Shown here piece by piece: positions 18,418 through 27,347 of a DNA stretch of 40,063 bases. Source of the DNA: Gammaproteobacteria bacterium. Its GTDB lineage: Bacteria; Pseudomonadota; Gammaproteobacteria; JAKEHO01. The notes below the pieces were generated by a model, which worked only from the letters and a program-made list of their open reading frames with translations, made no database searches and had not been told where the DNA came from. The translations under genes and the position numbers were made by a program. Each line of letters opens with the position of its first letter. Position 1 is the first letter of the stretch. The stretch spans positions 83,804 through 123,866 of the forward strand of contig JAKEHO010000071.1 in NCBI GenBank assembly GCA_022614965.1. The letters run 5' to 3'.

Positions 18418-18888
18418 ATGAAAAAAACATGGTTGATGATTTTGTTGCTGACCTTGCCCGCCCTAGACGTTTATGCCGAGTCGGGATTGATCTATGAAAA
18501 ATCCGTGGATCAGCCAATGGATGTTGTTTATGACAAGGTCTTCAAGTCGTTAGAGGGGGCAGGCTACTATGTCCTATTCGAGGCGGATATCGGCAAAAAC
18601 CTGGCGCGCAATGCTGAACGATGGGGCGAAGACTACAACCGCAACCAACTTGAGGGGATCCGCAGTATGGTGTTCTGCAACCCGTGGTATGCCAACCAAG
18701 TTAGCAATGCGGATCCACGCATGCTTGTCTTCTGCCCTTTGAGTCTTACGATCATTCATAAGCAAGGGGTGAGCACAATTTTGTTTGAGCGCCCCTCTGC
18801 TATGGCCCAGGGCAGTCCAGCGGAGGAGCTGATGTGGGAGGGTGAGAATGACGTGATTAATGCCATCGAAACTTCGCTATCCGAATAG
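18418..18888 (+). CDS. Periplasmic DUF302 family protein
   Basis: This is a 156-residue protein with a clear signal peptide (MKKTWLMILLLTLPALDVYA, cut before ES). The mature part follows the DUF302 pattern: YEKSVDQPMDVVYDKVFKSLEGAGYYVLFEADIGKNL near the N-terminus, and a later hydrophobic FCPLSLTI strand. A purine-rich Shine-Dalgarno (GAGGA) lies about seven bases before the ATG. The family is small and widespread, with no settled function. The gene lies 88 bases after the spermidine-synthase-like membrane protein on the same strand and may belong to the same transcript. Two Cys residues (in FCNPW and FCPLS) could form a disulfide in the periplasm. Confidence 0.85.
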   Translation: MKKTWLMILLLTLPALDVYAESGLIYEKSVDQPMDVVYDKVFKSLEGAGYYVLFEADIGKNLARNAERWGEDYNRNQLEGIRSMVFCNPWYANQVSNADPRMLVFCPLSLTIIHKQGVSTILFERPSAMAQGSPAEELMWEGENDVINAIETSLSE

Positions 18889-18996
18889 CCCCGATCAGCG
18901 GTATTAACTCTTCTGCCATCCTCAAGGGATCAAAAGCGAAGCCGAGCGACAGCTCAGCGGGGGGTGAGGGGGAAGGTACGAAGCTTTTGGTGGACG

Positions 18997-21207
18997 TTAG
19001 CATTTGTCGCCTGCGGATCCCAGCGACTCAAGCGCGTTCCCTATCTGCCGTGTTTGTACCTGTTCCATGAGCCTTGTGTAATCTACTTTGCCTGTGCCGA
19101 GTAGAGGTAAGGCGTCAACGATAAAAATCTTTCGCGGAATATAGAGTTCGCCGATGCCATGCGCACGCGTCGTTTCCAGAAGATCCTTGCGTGTAGCCCC
19201 ATGGCGGTCGGTGACCAGCACAATCCGCTCTCCCTTCTTCGTGTCTGACAAGCTGAGCGCCGCGTGGGTCCCATTGGGCCAGGTCTTGCGAGCCAGCTCT
19301 TCGACCGCTGTGAGCGACACCATCTCTCCCCCAATCTTGGCAAATCGTCTAGCTCGCCCCATGATCGTGATAAAACCCTCGTCATCAATGCGTACGATGT
19401 CAGCCGTGTCGTACCAACCCTCACCGCGCTCTGTCGAGGGAGGGGTGAGCCTGCCCTGGTTACCGTGTAAAAGATGGCCTTTCATGATATTCGGGCCACG
19501 CACGATGAGGCGCCCACCCCCTGTGATGCCAGGGACCGGTGCAAGATAAAGTTCCATGCCAACCACAAGTCGTCCCACGGTACCCGGTTTGTTGCCAATA
19601 TGGTTGTTGACTGAGATCACCGGACTGGCTTCCGTGACACCGTATCCTTCCAGTATGCGGATCCCGAACTTATCTGCCCAGGTGCGGCGCGTTTCCTCAT
19701 GTAACTTCTCCGCACCGGCCACCACATGCCGCATGGAATAAAAATCATAAGGATGAGCGTAGCGGGCGTACCCAGCAAGGAAGGTATTTGTGCCGAACAA
19801 GATCGTTGTGCCGATCTCATAGGAAATTTCCGGGATCAGGCGATAATGCAGTGGCGAGGGATATAGGAATACCTTACTCCCTTCCAACAGGGGCACTAGA
19901 ACACCGACCGTGAGACCAAAAGAATGGAACGTGGGCAGGGCCAATAGCACGATATCACGTGGCGTGACGTCGATATGACAATGCACCTGTGCACAATTTG
20001 AAAGAAGATTGCTGTGAGATAGCACGACGCCCTTGGGCATGCCTTCTGAGCCAGAGGTGAACAGCACGAGCGCCGGATCATCCGGCGCTACCGCACCTCG
20101 AAGCCTTCGATAGATTGCTCGCGGGAAGTAACTGGCAATGAGTGCAGCAAACTTGTGTAAAAGCGGAATGGCGTCTCGTATGTCTTCCAGATAGAGGACG
20201 GAGATCTGACTTTCCAGCAGAGTGGAAATCGTCTCCTGAAGTTTAGTGGCCTCAACAAAACGGCGAGACGTATAGACCGTGCGTAGCTGTGCTGTTTCGC
20301 AGGCGCCCAACAAACCCCTAGCACCGATCGTAAAGTTTAACATTGCGGGAACGCGCCCCCGGCACTGCATCGCCATAAACGTAACGATGATTGCTAGGGT
20401 GTTGGGTAGCAGGATTCCGACACGTTCACCTTGTTCAGTGTGCTGGCAGATAGCTCGAGAGAGCATGAACGAGCGCGCAATCAATTGGCGATATGTTAGG
20501 GGCTTGCGCGCGATGTCTTCGGCGATTATGTGCGATGCACCATAACGCTTAGCGGCGTCCAACAGGGCAGCAAAGATCGTGGTGCGGTAATTGCGGGTGC
20601 TGAAGGTTACTTGGTTCATGATGTTTTCGAGGATGGCCCGCGCGGCCTTTCGTCGAGCACGACCCTGTAGTTCGGAGGGGACCTCGATACGTCTGGGTGG
20701 CAAGATGGTGATGGTGATCTGCGGGAACCAGGAAACGGGTACGCGCCCGCGGAGATAGGTGAACGGAGTGAATTGAGCGCCATCGATAGCGATGGGCAAC
20801 ACGCTAGCCCCGGATTTCTCCGCGACCATGCCAGGCCCTTCGTATATTTTCATTAGCGATCCCGTAACCGTCATGCGCCCCTCGGGAAAGATGATCGCTC
20901 GACGATCGCGTTTCAGGAAGTCGATCAAGGCCTTCATTGACAGCGGCTTGGTCGGGTCCATCCTGAACAGGTTAATGAAGGGTATGAAAGGCTGGAGATA
21001 CCATTTGTTGGCCCATTGTGTGTTAATAGCGAAGGTCGGTCGGCCAGGAAGAAATACCGCAAGCAACACGCCATCCAACAGCGAGGTGTGATTGGCCACG
21101 ATTAGGACACGATTACCTGCTCCATGGTAGTGTTCTATCCCCGTCACTTTGACTCGGTATAAGAATCTTAACAGCGGGAGCAGTAGCATCCTGAACAGCT
21201 CTGTCAT
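18997..21207 (-). CDS. aas: Bifunctional acyltransferase / acyl-ACP synthetase, Aas type
   Basis: This 736-residue protein has the two-domain layout of E. coli Aas (about 719). The N-terminal PlsC-type acyltransferase (about 1-200) has the H(x4)D motif NHTSLLD (His40, Asp45) and FPEGRMT. The AMP-forming ligase (about 215-720) has the P-loop FTSGSEGMPKGVV, GYGVTEASP, and WYDTADIVRIDDEGF. In E. coli the enzyme activates fatty acid on ACP and reacylates lysophosphatidylethanolamine at the inner face of the inner membrane, recycling phospholipids after lipoprotein acylation. An E. coli-like MFS lysophospholipid flippase domain is not fused here and no separate lplT is in the window. It is transcribed alone or with the upstream gloB (155 bases away). 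Confidence 0.93.
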   Translation of the reverse strand: MTELFRMLLLPLLRFLYRVKVTGIEHYHGAGNRVLIVANHTSLLDGVLLAVFLPGRPTFAINTQWANKWYLQPFIPFINLFRMDPTKPLSMKALIDFLKRDRRAIIFPEGRMTVTGSLMKIYEGPGMVAEKSGASVLPIAIDGAQFTPFTYLRGRVPVSWFPQITITILPPRRIEVPSELQGRARRKAARAILENIMNQVTFSTRNYRTTIFAALLDAAKRYGASHIIAEDIARKPLTYRQLIARSFMLSRAICQHTEQGERVGILLPNTLAIIVTFMAMQCRGRVPAMLNFTIGARGLLGACETAQLRTVYTSRRFVEATKLQETISTLLESQISVLYLEDIRDAIPLLHKFAALIASYFPRAIYRRLRGAVAPDDPALVLFTSGSEGMPKGVVLSHSNLLSNCAQVHCHIDVTPRDIVLLALPTFHSFGLTVGVLVPLLEGSKVFLYPSPLHYRLIPEISYEIGTTILFGTNTFLAGYARYAHPYDFYSMRHVVAGAEKLHEETRRTWADKFGIRILEGYGVTEASPVISVNNHIGNKPGTVGRLVVGMELYLAPVPGITGGGRLIVRGPNIMKGHLLHGNQGRLTPPSTERGEGWYDTADIVRIDDEGFITIMGRARRFAKIGGEMVSLTAVEELARKTWPNGTHAALSLSDTKKGERIVLVTDRHGATRKDLLETTRAHGIGELYIPRKIFIVDALPLLGTGKVDYTRLMEQVQTRQIGNALESLGSAGDKC

Positions 21208-21361
21208 GTGATGTTCCTTGCCTTGTCGCTCATCAATCTCGCGTAAGCATCTGCCATCAGTGCATCAGAGTGAGTGTGTGCCGATTGGCAATGCGGATCG
21301 CCGACCGTTGACTGCAAATTCAAGTTCAGAGCATCGGGAGACGGCACTGGGGCGCCTCCTT

Positions 21362-22135
21362 TTAACTGCTGGAGTCCTTCCAGGCACGTATTGCGCCAAG
21401 CACCTCAGCACTGCCAGAGAGCCCTTTTCCTGCATAATGCTCGGCAGCCGCAATGACATTGGGAATGTGGGTGCGCAAAAAGGGGTTTGTTTGAAGTTCC
21501 ATCGCCATGACGGCAGGCACAGTGGCCAGGCCTTTCTCGCGCAGTTTTCGGGTCTTTTCAATGCGTATTTTAATGTCTGCATTCTCAGGTTCCACCATTT
21601 GCGCAAACAGTAGGTTAGGTAATGTGTACTCGTGCCCGCAATAGAGCCTAGTATCCTGTGGCAATTCCGCCAGTTTCGAAAGCGAGCGGTGCATCTGCAA
21701 AGCGGTGCCCTCAAATAGTCGACCGCACCCTGCGGTAAACAACGTATCCCCGCTAAAGAGCATGCCGTGCCCGTAGTAGGCGATCGCGCCGGCCGTGTGA
21801 CCAGGGACGTCGAAAATCGTGAAGGTGGCCTTAAGTGCTGGAAGCTCGACCACCTCGCCCTCGCAAAGGCCGTCAGTTTTGCGAGGAAATGACTCCATTT
21901 CCGGGCCATATACCGGGATCCGGTACAGGTCCACGAGTGCTTGGATACCATTGATATGGTCCCAATGGTGATGCGTGATTAAGATGGCCGTCGGATCAAG
22001 TCCCGTTTCCTTTAACGTCTTTAAAACGGGTGCCGCATCACCGGGATCAACAATGGCAACTTGAGCCCTAGCGTCTTGCTGGATCAGCCAAATATAGTTG
22101 TCCTTTAACGCAGGAACTGGAGTCACCTTAAGCAT
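21362..22135 (-). CDS. gloB: Hydroxyacylglutathione hydrolase (glyoxalase II)
   Basis: This is 257 residues from the ATG at 22133-22135 (MLKVTPVPALKDNYIW), matching the usual start. The frame is open 42 codons further upstream, but that part is not family-like and overlaps the divergent gene. The metallo-beta-lactamase signature THHHWDH is at residues 54-60; later metal ligands are in GHTAG, SGDTLF and CGHEY. It hydrolyses S-lactoylglutathione to D-lactate and glutathione, the second step of methylglyoxal removal. Placement divergent to yafS-rnhA-dnaQ copies the E. coli gene order. Confidence 0.96.
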   Translation of the reverse strand: MLKVTPVPALKDNYIWLIQQDARAQVAIVDPGDAAPVLKTLKETGLDPTAILITHHHWDHINGIQALVDLYRIPVYGPEMESFPRKTDGLCEGEVVELPALKATFTIFDVPGHTAGAIAYYGHGMLFSGDTLFTAGCGRLFEGTALQMHRSLSKLAELPQDTRLYCGHEYTLPNLLFAQMVEPENADIKIRIEKTRKLREKGLATVPAVMAMELQTNPFLRTHIPNVIAAAEHYAGKGLSGSAEVLGAIRAWKDSSS

Positions 22136-22237
22136 GGAACCATGCTCGCAGGGAATGGGTGTTGGGTCAACGACGGCTGGTGGCAATGGCCCCTTAAGCG
22201 TTATGCTGTTGTCCGCCATTGGATCGGATGTGCGAGG

Positions 22238-23014
22238 ATGAAATCTCCGCGTTATCATCACCCTGATTCAAGCGTCCGGGCGCGGCTAAATGAGTGGTTT
22301 GCCAACTCTCCTGGCCTGAGTCTACTCGAAGGCGAGTGTCAACAGATCAATCAGGTTCTGCCCGATCTGTTTGGCTATCACATCATACAAGTCGGCACCC
22401 TTGGCTCGGCGGATCTACTCGTCTCCAGCCGTATTTCTCATCGGACCGTTATCAATCTCTATCCCGGGGATGCCACACTCGATGCCTCTGGGCCCATCTG
22501 TTTAAGCGGGGCATTGCCAGTTGCTTCCGAATGTGTTGATGTGGTCGTGTTGCCGCATCTTCTTGAATTCGAATCCGACCCCCGCCAAATCCTGCGCGAG
22601 ACAGAACGGATACTCATCGGTGAAGGCCATCTAGTTATCATTGGTTTTAATCCGTGGAGCCTGTGGGGCCTCTGGCGGGCGGTGCTTGCGTGGCGAACTG
22701 AGCCACCATGGTGTGGGCAATTCTTCGGAATTGCACGCATCAAGGGCTGGCTCGCGCTTTTGGGATTTGACATCATCAAGGCTCGGCGCTTCTATTTTCA
22801 ACCGCCCTTGCCCAGTGAAGGTGTAATGAGTAAGTTTGATTTTCTTGAGAGCCTGGGACGCACGTGCTGGCCCTTTTTGGGTGGCGCCTATATCGTGGTT
22901 GCAAAGAAGCGTGTGGCCACGCTGACGCCTATCAAGACATCGTGGCGCGCCCAGCGGCAAATCATCACTTCCGGTATTGCAGAGCCTAGCACCAGGGGAA
23001 TAGAGGGTGTGTGA
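22238..23014 (+). CDS. yafS: Class I SAM-dependent methyltransferase, YafS-like
   Basis: This is 258 residues from the ATG at 22238 (MKSPRYHHPD); a longer frame from 22142 exists, but its first residues are Trp-rich and lie opposite the gloB 5' end. The central region resembles methyltransferase motifs: LPHLLEFESDPRQILRETERIL, then LVIIGFNPWSLWGLW, typical of the YafS group between gloB and rnhA. The usual glycine-rich motif I is weak (QVGTLGSADLL). It may act on a small molecule or RNA; the substrate is unknown. rnhA begins 43 bases downstream. Confidence 0.85.
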   Translation: MKSPRYHHPDSSVRARLNEWFANSPGLSLLEGECQQINQVLPDLFGYHIIQVGTLGSADLLVSSRISHRTVINLYPGDATLDASGPICLSGALPVASECVDVVVLPHLLEFESDPRQILRETERILIGEGHLVIIGFNPWSLWGLWRAVLAWRTEPPWCGQFFGIARIKGWLALLGFDIIKARRFYFQPPLPSEGVMSKFDFLESLGRTCWPFLGGAYIVVAKKRVATLTPIKTSWRAQRQIITSGIAEPSTRGIEGV

Positions 23015-23057
23015 GAGCGGCACAATGTCCCGTACGGTGGCGCAGTAGGCGGGCGCT

Positions 23058-23495
23058 GTGGTGGAGATCTTCACAGACGGCGCCTGTCGTGGTAATCCGG
23101 GCCCGGGCGGATGGGGAGTGCTGCTGCGCTATAATCAACAAAAGAAGACGCTCTACGGTGGTGAACCGAGTACCACCAATAACCGCATGGAACTGATGGC
23201 CGCCATCCGGGGTCTTGAAGCGCTCAAGCGGCCATGTAAGGTTCGACTCACCACTGACTCCCAATATCTTCGTAACGGCCTCATGCAATGGCTGCCAAGC
23301 TGGAAGCGCCGGGGGTGGAAGAGGGCTGGGAGAAAGCCGGTTAAGAATGCGGATTTATGGCAGCGTTTGGAAGCTGCTGCAGCACGTCATGACGTTGAAT
23401 GGCGATGGGTGAGGAGCCACAGCGGCCATGCCGAAAATGAAATGGTCGACCAGCTTGCCAATCAGGGGATTGACGAGTTGCTTTCAGCGTGTTGA
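23058..23495 (+). CDS. rnhA: Ribonuclease HI
   Basis: This 145-residue protein starts at a GTG ([20 protein letters not shown]). The four acidic catalytic residues are present: Asp7, Glu45 ([10 protein letters not shown]), Asp67 (TTDSQYL) and Asp131 (NEMVDQLAN), and so is the conserved His at 121 or 124 (RSHSGH). It cuts the RNA strand of RNA-DNA hybrids, removing primers and R-loops. The basic handle region ([17 protein letters not shown]) is intact. In E. coli rnhA and dnaQ are divergent with overlapping promoters. Here both lie on the plus strand, with dnaQ 32 bases downstream, so they are probably co-transcribed. Confidence 0.97.
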   Translation: MVEIFTDGACRGNPGPGGWGVLLRYNQQKKTLYGGEPSTTNNRMELMAAIRGLEALKRPCKVRLTTDSQYLRNGLMQWLPSWKRRGWKRAGRKPVKNADLWQRLEAAAARHDVEWRWVRSHSGHAENEMVDQLANQGIDELLSAC

Positions 23496-23527
23496 GTCCA
23501 GGCAATGCATTGGAGAATAGGGGTATT

Positions 23528-24289
23528 ATGAGGCAGGTTGTGCTTGATACTGAAACGACGGGCCTTGAGCCGTCTCAGGGCCATCGCATCATTGAGATCG
23601 GATGTGTGGAGACCATCGGCCGCCGTCTAACGGAGCGACGGTACCGACAGTATCTCAACCCCGAGCGCCAAATAGACGACGGGGCGTTCGAGGTCCACGG
23701 GATCACCGCTGCGTTCCTCGCGGACAAACCGTGTTTCGCCCAGATTGCACAAGAATTCATTGATTTCGTTAAAGGGGCTGAATTGATTATTCATAACGCA
23801 CCATTTGACGTTGCGTTTATCAATTATGAGTTAAGACTTTTAGGGCCTGAGTGGGGGCAAATCGAAGACTATTGTACTGTGCTGGACACTCTGGCACTCG
23901 CGCGTGAACTGCATCCGGGTCAGAAAAACAGTCTCGATGCACTTTGCAAACGGTACAGGGTTGACAACTCGCAGCGCGAGCAACACGGTGCGCTCCTTGA
24001 CGCGGAGATCCTCACCGATGTGTATCTGGCGATGACAGGGGGGCAGGCCAAATTATTGCTGGATGGCACAAAGGATGGCGTTGCTAGGCAGCGGGAGAGC
24101 CTCAGGTCCTTCGATGCGACGCGTCCACGGTTGCGTTTGACTGCGCCCACTGCCTCAGAGCTCGCTGCGCATCAGCGGCGCCTTGCTGCAATTGAGGAAG
24201 TCAGCGGGCGGAAATGCCTCTGGATCGCCCAGGACGGAGCGAAGGGCGGAACCGATTCAATCCAAGAACCTCACGATCCTTTAGGGTAA
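23528..24289 (+). CDS. dnaQ: DNA polymerase III epsilon subunit (proofreading exonuclease)
   Basis: This is 253 residues from the ATG at 23528 (MRQVVLDTETTGLEP), the usual start; an in-frame TTG at 23489 would overlap rnhA. All DEDDh residues are visible: Asp7 and Glu9, Asp94 (HNAPFDV), His153 and Asp158 (EQHGALLDAEIL). It removes misincorporated nucleotides in the replicative holoenzyme core. The C-terminal tail (about 190-253), which binds the alpha subunit, is rich in Arg/Ala as usual. It is convergent with grxD, 71 bases apart, with no clear terminator between them. Confidence 0.97.
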   Translation: MRQVVLDTETTGLEPSQGHRIIEIGCVETIGRRLTERRYRQYLNPERQIDDGAFEVHGITAAFLADKPCFAQIAQEFIDFVKGAELIIHNAPFDVAFINYELRLLGPEWGQIEDYCTVLDTLALARELHPGQKNSLDALCKRYRVDNSQREQHGALLDAEILTDVYLAMTGGQAKLLLDGTKDGVARQRESLRSFDATRPRLRLTAPTASELAAHQRRLAAIEEVSGRKCLWIAQDGAKGGTDSIQEPHDPLG

Positions 24290-24360
24290 CGCCTAAGGCG
24301 AACAATGTGGGCGAACGCAGCCATCGGCCGGGTGTGACGTCACTAATCTGGATGTGTTGG

Positions 24361-24687
24361 TTATTTGGTTGTTCCGAGGGTGATTTGCTGAGTCATCTTC
24401 TGCAACTCCCCCTTCTGAAACAGTTCCAGCGTGATGTCGCAACCGCCGATTAACTCGCCATTAATAAACACCTGAGGAAACGTTGGCCAGTTTGAATAGC
24501 GCGGAAGGTTTGCACGGATCTCAGGATCTGCAATCACATCAACGTAGGCAAACTCAACGTTACACGCCTTAAGTGCCTGGGCGGTTCGCATTGAAAAGCC
24601 GCACTGTGGTGCATCGGGTGTGCCTTTCATAAAAAGAACAATGGGATGGCCTTCAATTTGATCTTTGATCCGTTGCATTACGTCCAT
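24361..24687 (-). CDS. grxD: Monothiol glutaredoxin, Grx4 family
   Basis: This 108-residue protein has the monothiol active site CGFS at residues 29-32. Flanking family residues are IVLFMKGTPDAPQCGFS, the WPTFPQVFINGELIGGCDI glutathione-binding stretch and the C-terminal basic tail. Such proteins bind a [2Fe-2S] cluster with glutathione, often in partnership with BolA proteins, and serve in iron-sulfur delivery. A good Shine-Dalgarno (AGAGGT) sits about six bases before the ATG. The 187 bases upstream hold a 13-base palindrome at 24739-24751 but no known operator. Confidence 0.97.
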   Translation of the reverse strand: MDVMQRIKDQIEGHPIVLFMKGTPDAPQCGFSMRTAQALKACNVEFAYVDVIADPEIRANLPRYSNWPTFPQVFINGELIGGCDITLELFQKGELQKMTQQITLGTTK

Positions 24688-24874
24688 CGTTCTACCTCTG
24701 TCGTCAGGGCTAAGGCCCTATAACGAATTAATTGGTTACTTCGACTCGAAGATTAGATTCAGTCTAGAGGTTTGGTTTTCAGAAAGGAAGATCCGTTTTG
24801 CAGGGCGTGTCATCTACAGTACTAGAGCGATCGGGCACGAGCGGTGATAGGGGAAGTGTTTTGCCTATCGTTAC

Positions 24875-26413
24875 TTAACGGGGCCCCCAGCCGCCACCGC
24901 CTGGTGTCTTGATCGTGAGGCGGTCGCCGCACCTGGCGCTAAAACTCACCTTGCCTGCCAAAGGGTGGTCGTTCAACAGGTTTACGCCGCGCTGCCCGTC
25001 GCCACCGCCGTTCAGGCCCCATGGCGCGTGACGCCTGCGTTCAGTCAGGAGCGTCACCGTGGTCTCTGCAAGGAACTCGTATTCGCGCTCTAGGCCATCG
25101 CCCCCCGCTCGCCATCCGACCCCGCCTGAATGGTCCCGGAGTGCATACCGCCTGATCCGCAGTGGATAGTACATTTCGACCACTTCGACCGGTGTATTGC
25201 GGGTGTTGGTCATATGGGTCTGTACGCCGCCTAAGCCGCCACCGTCGCGTCCGGCACCCATTCCACCCCCGAGTGTCTCATAGTAATCCCAGTGCTCCGA
25301 TCCCATCGCGATGTTGTTCATAGTCCCGTGGCTCGCAGCAGGGATCCGCTTGGGCAGGGCTTGCGATAACGCCCCGAGAATAACATCGACCACGCGCGTG
25401 CTGGTTTCTACGTTACCCGCAGCAACCGCTGCCGGGCGCTGGGCGTTGAGCAGGCAACCCTTGGGGGCCTTAAGCGTGATGGGGCGAAAACTGCCCGCGC
25501 AAGCGGGGGTGTGCATGGGCATTAGGCAGTGAAACGCGTAGTACACCCCAGCGGCCGCGACCGACAACGGACAGTTGATATTACCCCGCACCTGTTCTGC
25601 CGTGCCACCAAAGTCGACGCAGACCTGCCCAGGCAACACCGTTAGCGTGACCCTGATTGGAATATCGCGGCGACCCTGACCATCGTCATCCATCACGTCG
25701 TGGAAGCAGTAGGTGCCTGTTGGGATGTCACGAAGACCCTCGACAGCGAGAGATTCGCCGTAGTGATTCAGTGCATCCAGTGCACGGCAATAATCGTCTT
25801 TCCCCATCCGACTGACCAATTCCTCAAGCCTTTTGAGCCCGACGAGATTAGCGCTCACCTGTGCCGCGAGATCTCCGCGCCCCATCGAAGGATTGCGGGT
25901 ATGGCGCAGAATGTCCACCATCAACGGTTCACAAATCTCTCCGTCTCGCATGAGGTAGGACGGAGGGATGATAATGCCTTCGTCTTCCAAGGCATCCGCA
26001 AGCGGCATAGACCCTGGGGTAGCCGCACCGATATCGGCGTGATGGGCGCGGTTTGCAACGAACCCCAGGTGATAAGAACCACTGAATAGGGGCGCGATCA
26101 AGGTGACATCGGGGAGATGGGTTCCCCCGAGAAAGGGATCGTTCAAGATGACCACGGTCCCTTTCCGCCATTCCAGCGGCTCAACGACGTCAGCCATGGC
26201 GTAGGCCATGCTCCCGAGGTGTACAGGGATATGCGCGGCCTGGGCGCAAAGCTGGCCCTCGGCATCAAATACCGCGCATGAGAAATCCAAGCGGTCTTTG
26301 ATATTAGGCGAGAAAGCCGTGCGCTTCAGTATCGCTCCCATCTCCCCGCATACGGCTTGCATGCGGCTGGAAAATAGGCTCAGCTCTACCGGGTCCATGG
26401 GGATGGGGTCCAC
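24875..26413 (-). CDS. Hydantoinase B/oxoprolinase family protein
   Basis: This 512-residue protein matches HyuB throughout: [20 protein letters not shown] near the N-terminus, [39 protein letters not shown] with the conserved His pair, and the glycine-rich end [13 protein letters not shown]. The family acts as the beta subunit of ATP-dependent hydantoinases, 5-oxoprolinases and acetone carboxylases, normally with a HyuA partner. No HyuA gene or fragment is seen in the window, so the exact reaction is unclear. It is transcribed toward the convergent-side grxD gene. The region upstream, 26414-26584, is divergent to a small membrane peptide gene. Confidence 0.9.
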   Translation of the reverse strand: MDPIPMDPVELSLFSSRMQAVCGEMGAILKRTAFSPNIKDRLDFSCAVFDAEGQLCAQAAHIPVHLGSMAYAMADVVEPLEWRKGTVVILNDPFLGGTHLPDVTLIAPLFSGSYHLGFVANRAHHADIGAATPGSMPLADALEDEGIIIPPSYLMRDGEICEPLMVDILRHTRNPSMGRGDLAAQVSANLVGLKRLEELVSRMGKDDYCRALDALNHYGESLAVEGLRDIPTGTYCFHDVMDDDGQGRRDIPIRVTLTVLPGQVCVDFGGTAEQVRGNINCPLSVAAAGVYYAFHCLMPMHTPACAGSFRPITLKAPKGCLLNAQRPAAVAAGNVETSTRVVDVILGALSQALPKRIPAASHGTMNNIAMGSEHWDYYETLGGGMGAGRDGGGLGGVQTHMTNTRNTPVEVVEMYYPLRIRRYALRDHSGGVGWRAGGDGLEREYEFLAETTVTLLTERRRHAPWGLNGGGDGQRGVNLLNDHPLAGKVSFSARCGDRLTIKTPGGGGWGPR

Positions 26414-26584
26414 AAATTCCCCAACAAGGCGCAGTGTGGCGTCCGCACTAACCGCCCATGGCTTGCGGGGGAAACCGCTTGCATTAGACGAGTAAACTTG
26501 TTAACTATTGGGGCCTTCAGAGCTGCTAGCACGCCGCTATCAAGCACGATCAAGGATGCGATAAAATCATTGCGGGGAAATACA

Positions 26585-26680
26585 ATGAACCCACTTGACT
26601 CAATTACAGGTACCATCATTTCTGGGATTATCTTGGCGATCCTTCTCGTCTTTATCGTCAAGGCCATCGCAGGCGTTTAG
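26585..26680 (+). CDS. Small membrane peptide (31 residues)
   Basis: A short frame from ATG 26585 to TAG 26678-26680 encodes 31 residues. These have a short polar N-terminus (MNPLDSITGT) and a single strong hydrophobic helix (IISGIILAILLVFIVKAI). A GCGGGGAA stretch eight bases upstream could act as ribosome-binding site. It lies 40 bases before the PuuD-like membrane protein gene, in the same direction, which suggests a common transcript. The sequence resembles no family I can name. It could be a small subunit of the neighbouring membrane protein, or a chance frame. Confidence 0.5.
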   Translation: MNPLDSITGTIISGIILAILLVFIVKAIAGV

Positions 26681-26720
26681 ATCATAACACACGGGGGGCG
26701 ACGCTTCGGGGGGCTAAATT

Positions 26721-27221
26721 ATGGACTGGCTAGTTCTTGATCGCTGGTTGCACATTATCGTTGGCATTATCTGGATCGGGCTTCTGTACTACTTCAATTT
26801 TGTTCAGGTGCCCGCGATGAATGCCGCTGCTGCGGCCAAGGGAGGGCCAGGCCCCGCTGCTATTAGCAAATACGTGGCGCCGTTGGCGCTTTTATGGTTC
26901 CGCTGGGCCGCGCTGGTAACGTGGCTTTCCGGCGCAGCGTACCTTGAGATGGCGTCTCAGTACAGCTTTGTTGATGCATTTCTGCTGCGTGGAGGCAGCG
27001 CCGTGATCGGCGTCGGCGCATGGCTTGGCACCATCATGTTGTTTAATGTGTGGGTGCTCATTTGGCCTAACCAGAAGAAAGTTCTCGGCATGGTCGAAGC
27101 GGGCGACGAGGAAAAGGCTAAGGCCAAGCGGGTAGCGTTCTTGGCATCCCGAACCAACACAATGTTGTCTATTCCTATGCTTCTTTTTATGGTGGCGGGG
27201 GCTCACGGGCTGCCTTTCTAG
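26721..27221 (+). CDS. PuuD/DUF989-like membrane protein
   Basis: This 166-residue inner-membrane protein has four helices (about 8-28, 50-72, 88-112, 142-162). The N-terminal segment WLHIIVGIIWIGLLYYFNFVQ, with a His in the first helix, and the central VWVLIWPNQKKVLG stretch resemble the membrane domain of PuuD-type urate hydroxylases (DUF989, COG3748). The full enzyme is longer and carries a cytochrome-like domain, which is absent here, so urate oxidation should not be assumed. His and Trp residues at the membrane edge could bind heme. It is followed by a strong terminator 30 bases downstream, so the small peptide gene and this gene form a compact unit. Confidence 0.75.
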   Translation: MDWLVLDRWLHIIVGIIWIGLLYYFNFVQVPAMNAAAAAKGGPGPAAISKYVAPLALLWFRWAALVTWLSGAAYLEMASQYSFVDAFLLRGGSAVIGVGAWLGTIMLFNVWVLIWPNQKKVLGMVEAGDEEKAKAKRVAFLASRTNTMLSIPMLLFMVAGAHGLPF

Positions 27222-27251
27222 CAAAAATCTTCCTGATTCAGTTTTTCGTTG

Positions 27252-27284
27252 AGCCCGGCATCAGGCCGGGCTTCTCATTTTTTA
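27252..27284 (+). terminator. Rho-independent terminator after the PuuD-like gene
   Basis: A perfect 8-bp stem (AGCCCGGC 27252-27259 with GCCGGGCT 27265-27272), a five-base loop, and a T-rich tail ending in a run of six T. It lies 30 bases after the PuuD-like stop codon and ends that transcript before argD. Confidence 0.88.
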
Positions 27285-27347
27285 CGAAAGGCATTTGCGA
27301 GTTTGATAAAGATTTTTCCTTAGTCCAACGTTTTACTCTTTTACTCA

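Noticed and set aside
24739..24751. 13-base palindrome CTTCGACTCGAAG upstream of grxD
   Set aside because: Single short copy with no known operator match. It could occur by chance, so I only mention it in the grxD entry.
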